Source of the DNA: Diphasiastrum complanatum
Taxonomy: Eukaryota > Streptophyta > Lycopodiopsida > Lycopodiales > Lycopodiaceae
NCBI GenBank assembly: GCA_029204225.1
Contig: CM055105.1
Location: forward strand, 16,875,353-16,939,352
Length of the DNA: 64,000 nucleotides
Direction: 5' to 3'
The notes under the pieces are model-generated. The model worked only from the letters and a program-made list of their open reading frames with translations, was not told where the DNA came from and searched no databases. Made by a program: the position numbers and the translations under genes. Positions 33,371 to 45,863 of the stretch are shown here, one piece after another. Each line of letters opens with the position of its first letter. Within the stretch, counting starts at the first letter, position 1.

Positions 33371-36300
33371 ATTCTTTAGGATGTGTTTAAGTCCACCAAC
33401 TCATTTAAGATGTGAGGCATTCTAATCTAAAAGAAAGGTGAATTAATTCATGAAAAAAGTATGTGAAAATTGAAAGTATTAGTATAATTCATTTAGCAAT
33501 ACATTCCAAAGCATTTTAGGTAAAATAATTGCCTTGCCACAATTTCGTTTCTTCTACATGAACATGCTTGAGCTATTGGTTGCCTCTAAACAATAGATTT
33601 GCTTATGAATGCAAATCCACTATAGTAATACTTAGATCCAATCGCTCCTATTGGACTAAACAAGATCCAGTGACTCCAACTCTAAGAGTTGGAAAGGATG
33701 TGTCAAGATTTGAATGCAAACATTGTCCTAGATTTCCTTGTCACTTGACTGGCATGAGAGATTCACACATTTTTGGGCAAAAACTATGACTGGATGCTTT
33801 TCGAACAAAATCCACCAGGTTATGTGCCTTAGCTACCCTCAAAGAGCAAATTGTTTAATGCTATATGTTTTGAAATGATGAATGTAGCTAAAAAACATCC
33901 TTATTAAGATTGATGAATGTAGCAAAAAAACAAAAAAATTCTTATTGAAAATGATGACGTAGTAGAAAAACACCAAATTCTCATTTTTTTAAGTTTTTAG
34001 AGAGACTACAAAAATAGTGCACAATATTTGAAATATTGCTCTTGCAAATGACATCCTTAAAAATATTACATGTAAATTTTGCCAATCATTAGATACGTTT
34101 TTTTTTATTTGGTATCATTAATTTCTTAAAAAATAATTCAAAATGATTAGATTTTAGTCATTTTTTCAGTTATTTTGTAACTTTTTTAGAAAGAATGCTA
34201 GATTTTAATATTGTAATTATCGATATGTTTAAATTCTAAACAAACGGTTTCATTTTAAAGATATTTCAAAACTCAAAAAAACCTAATGTTAGAATATATT
34301 GTTTGAGTTTCAATTTAATAATATGTTTACTTTGTTAAAAAAAAAATTGGATACAAATTCGAGTAAGTGAAAAATTATTTGATTACTTTTTTTTTAAGCT
34401 TATCATAATTTTCTTAAAATGAAAATTTCATTTAGCACAACAGTATATTCTTGCTAAGCATTCTCCCTAGAATCGGTGGTTTAAAGAGAACTACACAATC
34501 TTTGGAAATAAGCGTTAAGATGTCTTTACTAGATATGGGAAAATAACACAATTGTAAGCAATGCCAAAATTTTCGATAAATCTAAAATGGTTACTGAAGC
34601 CCTCTTGTAATGAGAGTCTTACAAAAAGGGAGTTTGCCTAACTTGAAAGAAAAACTATCTTTATAGTTGGTGAGGAGTTTAACATTCCAAGTATGAAAAA
34701 AAAGAAGTAAGATTAGCTAGAGCTAGGCAAAATTTTCACATAACATATTTGTTAAGGTTTTCCCTAGCTCTAATGGACCTCTTCAGGTGAGAGAAGATAG
34801 TCTAGTTTCTTGGTTTAACAATATATTTAGTCTAGTTTCTTGGTTTAACAATGATATTGAATTTTCTCGAGCCCGAGTGTGTGTGCTCGAGTAGGCACAA
34901 GGTCCGAGGGGGAGAGGGCCTCCCCTACATAATGAGTAGATGTGAGAGTAGGTGTGAGGAGAGAAAATCTCAGTTTTGGAGAGAGAATGCCAATTTTAGA
35001 AGAGAGAACATAACAACGTATTGAAATGATTGAGAGAAAAATCCAAGTGCATATTTGGGCTTTGAAAGCGCCTCTAAAATACAAAGGAAGCCAAAGCACC
35101 TAGCGACATGGATGGGAATGACAGGAGGCCATTCTACATGTGAAAAAAATGTGATGTGAAGGGCAGTGATGTATCATTCTCATACATTCCCTCCCTGTTA
35201 TTTTGCTCAAACATTGAAAAGTGTAGACCAATCCATCCTACATAAAATCCTATATGTCTCATTTTTTAAGTGGTTGGGGATGGATCCTCAAGTGACTATT
35301 TGTCTGAATTCAACAACCATAGTAATCATTGTTTTGGATTCAATGATTGTTCATTTATAGCTTGACCTCTTTGTTGTAATCTTGTTGGATCGTTGAATGG
35401 GCACCAGATTCCATCAATCTCCACAACTATGAAAGGGGTTACTAGACACTCATCATTCCCTTCTAAAACAAGAGAAAAGTTCTAAGGTTGATCCAATAGA
35501 TGTATGTTGTATGTTACATACAAATATCTTTCTCACATTCTTTATGCTCCTTGATTGTTGCTTGGGACAAATATACAAGCTCCATCAAAGAGGTAGATTA
35601 CTGGATATATGTATATTGTCTGAGTTGAAACTTGAAGTTGACTCGACTTGATTGAGAAGTTGGGTGGGAAGCGTGACAAGTCCTAAATTTGAAAGACGGT
35701 ATCTTGAAGCGTTTCTCACAAGTTCGAAAAATGAGTGAAAAAGAATGTTCGGGTGGGTGCATGTGCGTGATTGAGAAAGTGGTCATGACTTGTTTTCGTA
35801 GTTGGGTGGGTAAAGGAAAGGAGTCAGGACAAGCAGTCCGATTTTTGGAAGAGGGTAAGGTAAGTTCATGCATTTTTCACAGCTAACGGCCAAAACTGAA
35901 AAAAGATTGAAAAAGAAAGGTAGATAGATTGCACTTGCATATGCATCCTGTAAGAAAGAGAAAGAGTTTTTCTCCCAAGCAAAGTCTTCAATTTTAAAGC
36001 TTGTGGTAATGTGCCTGATTGAAGTGTCAGTTGAGAATAGAGAGGAATGCAGAAGTTTCTGGTGGGTGGTTGGGCTTCACGTAACCATTGCACGGCTGAT
36101 TACATGCAAACAGAACATAATTGAGCATAACAAAAGGTGAAGAAAAAAAACTGCAGTGCTGGTTTCAGCCTGTGGACACGAAACACGCACTCTTTCCAGA
36201 ATGAACTTTCAATTCATGCAAAATACACTACTGCACGGTGACGCAATATCTCGGGTATCTTCTGCAAACAGCTTGTGGATTAGTAAAAGCGCTCAAATTA

Positions 36301-37310
36301 AAGACGTATCAGATGATTGATACCTGCGCATGTCACAAAAAGGTTCTCTTTCATGACGGAAGGAGGGTGTGACAGAGCAAGCTGAGTGACCACAAAAAAA
36401 TTGCCGATCTCAAACCTGAAGAGAATGCTGGATCATTTTCTGAAAACTCATACCTTGGAACTCAATTGGTTTGGCCCCTGAGGGTGGCATCCAGAGTCCG
36501 AAAGGCCATGCCACCTCTGCCAGCTTCGAAGTTGGGTGGGCTGTCGTTTGATAGTAAACAAGCAAAACATAGCAGGACACATTCTTTACGGCTGTTGCAC
36601 CCTTAGAACATTTACCATCATAACATCTAGTGAAAAATCAATATACCTGGGTCTCAAACAAACATCCGCCTGAAAATTACGGTTTCCTACCATCCTCTAT
36701 GGTAAATCTGCCGGGTTGGAACTACATGGCCCTGCTTGCTGGTTCCGTTTCCAATGAAACAAAGATCTTATAACAGTTTCGGCGATGCACTTCTGTATCT
36801 TTTACTAATAGCAAACGCTAAAGAATTTCTCATCTAATAATCAGAAAGCACGTGAATAGAGGAAATAAAAATTTATCTAATTACATAGTTTTTGAATTAC
36901 AACATGTCAATCTCGAAACCATGAGCAAACTACATAAGCTCATGAGTTATGTTAATTGGCTAGAGCAGCACAACCATGGATAAACCATATTTGCCTGACA
37001 AAAAATCTTCTGTAGATTGTATCTGCTTTGGGGGCTATATACAAAGTAATCCCTACTACTCTGAAAAAACTAATATCTAACAAAATCCTGAGCACCAGGA
37101 TGAACTCTGAGCAGATCTCATATCAGAAGCTCTGATCAAGGAACATCGCGTATGAAGTTTCTGGCAAAGACTTCTACAATGGCAGCAGCAAGCCATTGCA
37201 ACTTAAAGGGCAGAGGAGTTTACATCTAATATATCCATATATCACTTATTTTTGTATAGCCCAAACTGATCAATCTTGTATGCATCCGGAAGAACTATAA
37301 TTTTATTTGT
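33371..37310. other. Intergenic; one short ORF with a C-x2-C pair, otherwise nothing recognised
   Basis: A plus-strand ORF at 33568-33789 contains WTKQDPVTP and ECKHC...CHLTGMRDSHIF, faintly like a BED-type finger of hAT-related proteins but too short to call. A 30-bp tandem duplication lies at 34799-34856. The last 450 bp should hold the 3' UTR of the BOI-like gene. Confidence 0.4.
34799..34856. repeat. 30-bp tandem duplication
   Basis: TCTAGTTTCTTGGTTTAACA at 34801 recurs exactly at 34831. Confidence 0.95.
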
Positions 37311-38954
37311 TTAGGCCATGTATACTTGTACACTTGCATTCTTCATCGACCTACAAACAGGGCAAGCATCCAGACGAGTCTCGCAGTCTTTGCACAAACA
37401 TAAGTGGCGACAGGGCAGTAACAGAATGGAGACATCGTTACATCGGCACACTCGACAAGTTTTCTGCTCTTTCAGTTCCCTGTTTTCTTTGAATGCCCGA
37501 GCATGAGCATCAGCCAGATTATCATGATGAGATGACGCAGCATCATCATCTTCGCTGTCTCCACAACCTTCTTTACTTTGTTCCCTGCTTAAAGCTACAG
37601 CTTGCTGTAAGTTACATCTCAATGCTGTCACCATAGCCTCATTGCTTTTTGCTTGTTTTTGCCATAGATGAGCCTCTACACTGAGCTGTTTGATCCTGTC
37701 TTCTAACTCCCTATTCTTCCGACTAACTTTCTCCACTTCTAGCGCTTTCTCTCTCAAACGCTTAAGCATTCTTTCCTCAACAGCGGCAAGAAGTGCAGTT
37801 AGATGTTGCTGTCTTTTCTCTTCAATGATCTGCCTCATTTGCTCTCCCTGCATTCGGATATGCGAACGTGATCAGAGTCATTATTGGCAAACAAACTTTA
37901 TTCTAAAATGAAAACTCTGTAAGTTATCAATCCACGCATCGAATAAAATAGAACAGTTTCCTTATCGCTGATTGAAAACAACTAAGCCCAAAAATTCAAT
38001 AATCACCTGAGCTTTGATATAGTGGTCAATCTCATCTTTCTGTTGCTGGAGCTGAGAGGCTATATCTTCTGAAAGTAGGGAAAGGAAATTGATACTCTCG
38101 CCCCTATTGCTTGTGGATGTTGCCGTGGAGTTTATCCTGTTATCGTCCAGTGCTAATCGCATGGAGATGCCATTTGACGGGGGAATTAAAACTGTGGAAG
38201 GGTGATTTTGCGGAAAATCCCCTAAATTTATGAACTGTTGACGCCTCTGAGCAGTAAAGAGATCGTCTGACTCCCTTGTTCTCTTTCTAGTTGCGACATA
38301 AGTACAACCTAAATCAGCATCATTTTCATCAATCTTTCCGTTCAATGTAGATTGTACGGGATTAGCTGCTGCAACTGCAAAACATTTCGTGAATGAAAAT
38401 GAGGGTCAGACAATGTTCTTTCAACCTAGCACGAAACTACGTTAGCTTGTGCATAGCAACAATGCTGGCTGCCAAGCACATGCCTTAAAATTTATATCGC
38501 AATTACAGACTGTCACCTATACAGCTATCTGAATTATACAAAAACAAAATTGGGATTACTGCTTTAAGTGTCTGAATGTATAGAAAGGAACTTAAAGAAT
38601 ACTTTGACGTTAAGCAACTGCTCGCTATCACACGGCGGCATAGTCTAAAGATCCAAGAGCTTACTTGTACCAAATAGCCTAAACTGATTTGAGGCACCAG
38701 CTGTGACAGCACTTTGAAGTTGTTGGATCTCTTCCATGTCTGAAGCTCCAAAACTAGCTGGGGACAGGAAGTTACTTTGGCGCATCCTGTTCATCGGAGA
38801 AATCGCTTGTTAGCAAACAATCGCGCAATTACAAAATGACATCCCACCAATTAAAACCCGTTCAATTCCCTGTGAAGATGAATTGAACATTATCTCACCT
38901 ATTACGGTGATCCGTAGTGATAATATTGGTAGGATACTGAGCTTGAACAGCCAT
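37311..38954 (-). CDS. BOI-like RING-type E3 ubiquitin ligase
   Basis: Four exons on the minus strand: 38954-38899, 38786-38665, 38374-38007 and 37847-37311, giving 360 aa, stop TAA. All junctions are GT-AG and in frame. The start is MAVQAQYPTNI, the usual beginning of BOI/BRG proteins. Residues about 185-265 form a charged coiled coil, with Trp near 244 in the WRD-like region (VEAHLWQKQAKSNEAMV). The C-terminal RING (residues 313-347) has C-x2-C-x11-C-x-H-x3-C-x2-C-x6-C-x2-C with all eight metal ligands, and the protein ends VQVYMA. Family members ubiquitinate targets, bind DELLA proteins and restrain cell death, disease and gibberellin responses in Arabidopsis; that role here is inferred. 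The exact paralogue cannot be named by eye. No damage seen, so probably functional. Confidence 0.95.
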
Positions 38955-39920
38955 GACGCTGAAAATGTTGTCCTTCCACCAGCTTGTTCAACCTTCGAAT
39001 TGTATAGATGTAACAAAGTTACTTGAATGCCTGCGCGGCTAATAATCCACTATGAAACTCAGGGCGGTTATGAATTACGAAATTCGACACGAGGTATGCT
39101 TGCTAGCATCCAGTGATTGAGATATGAAATCTGTAAGGTCGATTTGCTAAGGGGCAGTTCGTGACTTGGCTTTATCGAAATCGATCAAAATCGTTCTCAA
39201 AGCTCCTTGTCCAAGATATTCAAGCACTAATAAGTGTCCGGCAAGAAAGTGGTTGTGGCGGACAAGTCAAGCATTTACTATGCTGTAGCGATTAATTTTC
39301 TATATGGTCGACTGATCGCTCAAGGTATAGAATTCACGGAAGAATTGGTCTTTCTTACATAGTCCATTAGATGTGATATGAAGGCAAGACAAGTTTTGAT
39401 TGTATAAGGCGAGCTGGTTGACACACTGTAAAATCTGACCCGGATTGCCGCGTACACGCAGAGCAAGACAAACAGGCGCTCCTTGATGACAAACGATGCA
39501 AAGAACTTCTCAAGATGGACTTGAAACCGCGCTCCCACGACTGAAATAAAACCGACACAAAAAGTAAGACGTATAAAAGTCTCGAATGACAAGAAAGCCC
39601 AAGTGAAACCTGAGGCGGAGCCCGAGTCCGAAAGCAATAACGAAGCAACCCAGTAGGCGCGCAAGGCCTGATAAGAGCAAGAAACAAAAAGATGGTCGAC
39701 TGGTGAAGGATATGAGACAACGTCGCGCAAGGCAACCCACCCACGTACAACCTTGAACCTACCCCAGCGCCAAAGACAAAGATGGGACAGAAGAAGAAGT
39801 AGCGAGAGGCTGAAAATGCATGGTAATAAGCAGCGAAGCAAGCAAAGCACAAGAACGATCGAGAGGTGAAGTCAGGCCGAGAAAGACAAGCTCTTCTGAC
39901 GACACACCATCGCACGAGAC

Positions 39921-39969
<49 letters not shown>

Positions 39970-40090
39970 AGCTGGTCCCTGGAGTGCGAAAGAGAGAGAG
40001 GTAGTTTTGGTAATGGAATCCCTTGCGCCGGGTTCACACAAATAGTCATATCAATCAATAAAAAGCAATAAAAGAATTAATTCTTATTGA
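38955..40090 (-). promoter_or_regulatory. 5' UTR/promoter side of the BOI-like gene with (CT)n tract
   Basis: On the gene's strand this contains a 50-bp (TC)n tract (complement of 39919-39968) about 1 kb upstream of the ATG, embedded in pyrimidine-rich sequence. Long open frames here (for example minus 39367-40041) are rich in Ser, Leu and Phe and derive from the low-complexity composition. Transcription start not determined; a 5' UTR intron is possible. Confidence 0.4.
39919..39968. repeat. (GA)n microsatellite
   Basis: Nearly perfect, with one AC interruption at the left end. Confidence 0.95.
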
Positions 40091-40860
40091 TTTATTTATT
40101 TTTGACCAGTGGCGTCGTCCGGCCACTGGACTCATCTCATCTGCCATGTGTGCCGGTTACAGCGATGACCGTCCGGCTACCGGCGATTCCGTAGCTCCCA
40201 ACTCCCGAATCTCCGAAAATCCCTCACCGCCCGGTAAAACAGACCCCTCGGGGCCTTGGGCCTTCCCCCCCCCATTCCCGAAGCTGAAGGCCCAAAAAAG
40301 GGAGCGTAAAAGTAAAGTGCGCGTGTGATAGAGGTCGCCGGCGGTCGTGCTCTTCTCGCATGTGAGTGCGCGGATGGTCGTTGAATGCGGGAGCAGGTCA
40401 AGCACCAGCGGCGGCGGTTAAAAGGAAACCCCCCCCCCCCCCCCCTCCCAGGGCCCCCCCCCTTTTGATTCTTCGGCCTTAGCGGCAGGTGCCCACAGTC
40501 CACTCCGCTGCCGTGCCACTGCCAGTGCTGCCACCACTGACCAGAGGCGAGGCGGAGAGAGGAGGCGTGGAGTGGTGGTTGTGGGTCCACGGGCCGCGGC
40601 CCCAGACGAGAGGCGCAGTCAATGAGTGCGAGGAGGCTGTGACCCACCGCGTCCTGCCACGTGCCGTTGCTAGGACGAGAATTTCACGGGATTTGGACGC
40701 AGCAGAGACTCGCTCTCATCACGTGCATCGTGGATGGATCATGCCACATGGACGGGCGTGGGCGTTGCAATTTGCGAGTCCGCAAGTTGCCATGCCCGTC
40801 AAACCAAAAAATTGTGTCATGCAAAAGACTTTTTTGGATCTCCAAACATTCATTCTGAAA
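40091..40860. other. GC-rich stretch upstream of the BOI-like gene
   Basis: Clearly higher GC and CpG than the rest of the window, with a C17 run at 40429-40445 and a second C-run shortly after. Open frames exist on both strands but show no domain. It may be a promoter-type CpG-rich region or the edge of an unrecognised gene. Confidence 0.35.
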
Positions 40861-40891
40861 GCAAGTTATTATCAAACATAAACATATTCTA

Positions 40892-40922
40892 GGCCTATAT
40901 TATGCAAGGTAATATAGGGCCC
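40892..40922. repeat. 31-nt palindrome, left copy
   Basis: GGCCTATATTATG, a short loop, and AATATAGGGCCC. Differs from 43428-43458 at three loop positions by eye. Confidence 0.9.
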
Positions 40923-41011
40923 CAGCTGCTCTGCCTTTCTACTTTGTTACTTCATTGCTATCCCAACAAACATAGCAAGAGAGTTATTGCACAATGGAGA
41001 GAGCAATAGAG

Positions 41012-41048
<37 letters not shown>

Positions 41049-41061
41049 AGAAAGAGAAAGC
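41012..41061. repeat. (GA)n microsatellite
   Basis: Pure GA followed by AAAAAGAGAAAGAG-type sequence. Confidence 0.95.
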
Positions 41062-41580
41062 GCAACAGCCGCCCCATGTCGTAGAACTATGCCACTCAAT
41101 GCTCGAGTCCCAAGTTATTTGTGATAATGGCCCTCCCAAGGATCATTACCTGATACTTAAAGGGTGGTTTGGGGAAATTATGTACTAGGTAATGGCCATT
41201 ACCATAAATGATCCGGGACCCAATAACGAGTGGCAGAGGCCACGAACTCCAACCAAATGGCCATTACCGTGCACATTTGATTTTCACCTCATTTTGTAGC
41301 TAACTTGTTTCGGTCTCGAGCATAGTCACGAGACTAGTCATTGTTTCATAATCTTCTACGATCCAACGAGGTTGGCTCAATTATATCCTGGAAGGGAATT
41401 ATGATAGATCGAAAACAGTTCTGGAATGGCCAATTCCTAAAACAGTGAGAGAACTTAAATTTTTTTTGGGGTTTACAATTTTCTTCCATAGATTCATCTT
41501 GGATTATTCGTTGATTGCTGCACCTCTCAACAATGCGTTGAAGGGGATAATTACTCGAAAGGGTAGGCCGAGTCCACCTC

Positions 41581-42426
41581 GTGTGGAATGAGACATTGGA
41601 TACAAGTTTTAACAAACTTAAGGAACTCATTGTCTCAGCACCAGTTTTGATCATAGCGGATCTGGATAAACCTTTTTTAGTTAAAGTGGATGCTAGTGAT
41701 TATGCTGTTGGTGCAATTTTGTTACAAGAGGGGAGGCCAATTGCTTTTGAGAGTAAGAAGTTGTATGATGCACAAACTAGATATACAACTCAGGAAAAAG
41801 AACTATTTGCGGTTGTGCATACGTTGAAGACGTGGAGGCACTGTTTATATGGTAGTCAATTTAAAGTATGCTCAGATCACCAACCATTAAAGGATCCTAA
41901 GTTTATAGGCCGATGCTGGACAACAATGTTTGAAAAGCTTGAGACGTCTTTGAGCATGGATTCGACTGATCATTTGGAATCCGATGGTCAAACTGAGAGG
42001 ACTAATCAGACGATGGAACAAATGCTTTGTGCATATGTTTCACTTAGGCAATCTCAGTGGGAAAAGTATCTTCCATTGACTGAGTTTTCTTACAACAGTA
42101 GTAAGCATTCGGGTATTGGGTATAGTCCGTTTATGCTTATGTATGGATTTCAACCTAGATCTCCGATAACGGTTGAAACTGAGTCGATTAAAGTTCAAAA
42201 AGTACCAGATTTCTTGGGTGAAATGCAAGAAATGTTACAGTTAGCACGTGAAAATGTTCTAAGTGCCCAAGATCGGGTAAGACATTTTGCTAATATGAAA
42301 AGATCGCCTCGGGAGTTTCAAGTTGGAGATTGGGTGTATCTTAGAATTCCAAAGGATTCTAGGGTAATGCGTACTGGGAAGCATACAAATTGTCTGCTAG
42401 GTACAGTGGACCTTATAGAATCTTGA
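41581..42426 (+). pseudogene. RNase H-integrase in-frame fusion of the gypsy element
   Basis: An open frame of 281 codons. Its first 100 codons are RNase H (VKVDASDYAVGAILLQEG, FESKKLYDAQTRYTTQEKEL, CSDHQPLK). It then passes directly into integrase ([71 protein letters not shown]). About 200-300 residues, including the zinc-binding domain and first catalytic Asp region, are missing. The junction AAAGGATCCTAAG suggests recombination at a short shared sequence. The frame is lost at 42425. Confidence 0.85.
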
Positions 42427-42756
42427 AAAAGATTGGATCTTTAGCTTACCGATTAGAGTTACCAGAGGGAACCAAGGCTCATCCTTGTTTCATGTAAGTC
42501 GTCTAAAGATGAGTTTACATGAGGGAGATCATGTTGGTTCTGGTACTAATCTAGATTCATTTGAAGACTTATCTAAGAGGATTCCTTTCAAACCTAAAAA
42601 GATTCTTGATACTAGATCCAAGTGATTGCAAAATTGGGATGTTATTGAGGATCTGGATCGTTGGAAAGGATATTCTAATGATGAGGATTCAAGGGAACTA
42701 GAAGGTAATCTAAGGAAGAGTTTCCCGGACTTTGACTTTTGAGGACTAAACTAAAA
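42427..42756 (+). pseudogene. Integrase tail and chromodomain remnant
   Basis: [20 protein letters not shown], then shifted frames with SRLKMSLHEGDHVGSGTN and FEDLSKRIPFKPKKILD. A stop replaces part of the chromodomain start; EDLDRWKGYSNDEDSRELE is the recognisable chromodomain core. Confidence 0.75.
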
Positions 42757-42770
42757 TAAGGGGGAAGGTA

Positions 42771-43278
42771 TGTTACAACCCTAATGGGGGGTTTGTACTA
42801 TTAGGGGTTGCCTTAGATGTAGGGGCCAGGCCTAATTTGGACAATAGCTAAGTAGGACCTATGGCTATGCCTGCATGCAGTATAGGCATGTGTATTGCAT
42901 CCTAGTATGGGATAGGATGTACATGCACTGTGTCTATGCATGGGTCTTTGCTATTGTGAGTTAGGAGTGACTACATGCAGTGGACATGCATGGGAGTTAG
43001 GCATGAGTTGATAGCATGCTTACATGTGGATTCATTGCATGGACAAGCAGGGGAGGGGCTTCTCTATATATACCCACTCCTGTGTCCATTGATTCATTGA
43101 GAGTTTGCGGCCGTTATGTTGTCGGATTGGTAAGCGCTTCCTATCATAGTGATTTGCCATACTCCCTAGTGCTCGGGGGCTAGATCGAACGGTCTAGGAT
43201 TGGTTGGGACGGTTTTGTCCACTACACTCCCTTATCGTGTCCTTATCGCTCATTCTCTATTGGAGGTCTTGGGGGACA
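42771..43278 (+). repeat. Gypsy 3' LTR, CATGCA-rich
   Basis: Begins TGTTACAACCC after the purine tract AAGGGGGAAGGTA and ends GGGGGACA. The TATA box CTATATATACCC lies near 43062. Six or so CATGCA/TGCATG sites lie in U3. Matches 9639-10112 for most of its length. Confidence 0.88.
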
Positions 43279-43279
43279 T

Positions 43280-43392
<113 letters not shown>

Positions 43393-43427
43393 GTATTTTC
43401 AATATGCAAAAAGGAGAAAAAGTTGGG

Positions 43428-43458
43428 GGCCTATATTATGTAAAATAATATAGGGCCC
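43428..43458. repeat. 31-nt palindrome, right copy
   Basis: GGCCTATATTATG, loop TAAA, ATAATATAGGGCCC: a near-perfect hairpin. Sister of 40892-40922. Confidence 0.9.
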
Positions 43459-45863
43459 AGAAAAGGCTAGAAGTCATATGAATGACAGTTACGGTCATTA
43501 TAAATCCCATTTCCTGCATATGGAGAGAGGGGGGGGTCCAGCACCTTTCCGCCGAGGAAGGACTTCTGCCCTAGGGCCAAGCCCTTCCCAAGGTAGAAGG
43601 TCCCAAGGAAGGGACCCTTTCTTCTTGTAATTTCTGGATCACCATTTTTTTGGGCGTAAATTCTTTGTACATGCACCTTCCGAGTGGAAGATGTGTGTAA
43701 AATTTATAAAGGTGCATCCGCTTTCTTTTTAAAAATGTAAAAACTAATATTACGGCTAAATAGCACCATTATCTTGTTTATGTTCTTGCTCAAATGAGGG
43801 TTAGTATAACTCTCATGAATGGTGCACTTGGACAATCAATCGATCAAGGAGATTTTAACTTCAGTGTCTAGTTAGCAAAAGTGGTTGGCGACTTTGCAAG
43901 TATCTTCTCTCATTCATGAACAAAATAGGATTAGAATTTGTAATTAGACTAATTAATAGTATCTATGATTAGACTAACTAGTAATGTTGATTTGTGATTC
44001 TAAGGGTACATGTTTGTTGATAGGTCTTGAGAGATGATCATGGATATTCTGTAGAACATCTTATCCTCGGATCATCAAAGAGCATATGGATGGTGTAAGC
44101 TCAATGTACCCGAAATAAGGGATTTTAATGTGGAATGGCATTTGGCAAGTGATTTGAAAACTTTAAAATGCATGTACGATGTGTCTCATGTAGCTACATC
44201 TAAGCATCCTTGTATACATTACATGAAAATAGCAAAAGATGCTAAAAGAAATACATGTATAGCAAGAGAAATTTTAGACCTAAATTGGAACATGTTTTGC
44301 CAAATCTTTAAAAAATTGTACATATTTGTACTCTTCATACAGAGGTAAGGATAATAGAGAAACTTGTTTATCTTTACATATTAAAAAGTGACTTAAAATA
44401 CTCTACACGCTCGGTTATTCCAATTTCAGTGAGCAAAGTCGAAAAGGAACTTCCCTGTTGGTTTTGGATGTGGATGCCATTTATAATTTCTAGAATTCTA
44501 GTATCGACTCGATGTGCGAGTAGGGACTTTGTGTGAGTCGAAGCGTGCACAAAAGATATGTGCGAAGAAAAGCGATAGTGTAAACAATATATGGCTTCTG
44601 TGCACATGCAGTGTAGTTGGTCTTAGAGAGCGAAGGAGGACCATACACAGAAGTAATATTTGCAAAAATCAAGACAAAAATATGAAAAAAAATGATTGGC
44701 TTTTCTGCCTTTTATACGTTTCGTTCACACGTCAACAGGTCAACTAACCTTCATCAAAATGCATGTTGCTAAAATAAAGTGAGATTTTTCATTAGGCAAA
44801 CCAGTGAGAGTTACTACAAATATAGAAGCAGGTTATAATAAAAAGGAATGAGATTACAAAAAAGTTGTGACAGAAAGTTGTCTTGATCTTATCAGATACT
44901 TTTTTGAAATCTTCAATCAAAGATATTTAGATTTAAAATTTCCATCTTCCTATAGTGGATGTTGGAAGAAGGAAAGAATGCTTGATACAGAAAGCGTGCA
45001 TTCAATAGATGTTACTACCAAGCTCTGTGGAAAAATCCTTCTTCTAATATGTGACTACATCTATCAAATTCGAACAAAACTATTGTAACCCTTGTCACGT
45101 TCGATTCTACTTAATTCTAACTTTGAAATCATCAGAATCAGTGAGATTGATTTCGTAGACAAACATAACAGAGTGAGTATTGGTGTAGAAAGTATTCTGT
45201 AGCTTAGACAAAATTGTAAGAGAACCTAATCAAATTACAAAAGATTAGAGAAATATTCATTCATTCTATCATAATATTGTATGTAATAAAACTGTTTAAT
45301 TGAGTCAGTAAGTAGTGTGTAAAAATCAGATGAATAGTGAGCACAAAATAATAGCAGATCCAATCACGTACTCGAAACTAACTTTGAATCTCTGATCAAC
45401 TCTATTTAATGCACTTTTGCTAATTAGCTATAAAGCGATACTAGCAATATCTATGATCCTTGGCTTCTCTTCAAAAGAGGAAGGAATAAGAAGAACAATA
45501 ACAATAGAAATGATCATCTATCTGTACTAGTTACGCATGCTGAATAGGCTTATCCAAATGACGGTTAAGGTAGCCTTTTCACAATTGGCACTTAGCCATA
45601 TTGCCTTGTCACTTATCCAATTAGGTTACATGTTACTTGCTAACTATGGTTAGAGCAAGTCGTTATACACTACTTATTTGGCATTGAAGTCACAAACATA
45701 GCTGCCAGAATTATCAGATTAAGCCAATAATTCTATTTGGAAAAAAAAAAATCCTTAGTAAAGTATTATCATAAAAATAAACTTATGTTTCATTATATTG
45801 AAATTTTAGTCTATATTGAGAGATTAGAACATTTAGACATTTATATATGCGCTTATCTTGTTG
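43459..45863. other. Intergenic, nothing recognised
   Basis: A GC-rich patch lies at 43525-43620, the rest is AT-rich. Short open frames carry no recognisable motif. Confidence 0.4.

Larger units (their letters stand above)
41345..43278 (+). mobile_element. 3' half of a Ty3/gypsy chromovirus with intact 3' LTR
   Basis: Starts within the RT/RNase H connection ([19 protein letters not shown] at about 41420-41480). RNase H, part of integrase, a damaged chromodomain and a 508-bp LTR follow. A large in-frame deletion joins RNase H to the integrase core at about 41890. The 5' half is missing. The LTR is preceded by a polypurine tract and bounded by TG...CA. Same family as fragments at 1-765, 7940-8370 and 9639-10130. 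Confidence 0.9.

Noticed and set aside
39367-40041. Long minus-strand open frame (224 codons) and overlapping ones
   Set aside because: Composition is driven by the (TC)n tract and pyrimidine-rich upstream sequence of the BOI-like gene; no domain, and two other minus-strand frames are also open.
40177-40881. Open frames on both strands in the GC-rich stretch
   Set aside because: High GC lowers stop frequency; no family resemblance and no splice or start context that convinces.
41581-42426. Domesticated RNase H-integrase fusion gene
   Set aside because: The frame is open, but the element has its own polypurine tract and LTR, the frame breaks at the chromodomain, and no promoter or splice evidence suggests host use; a chance in-frame deletion is simpler.
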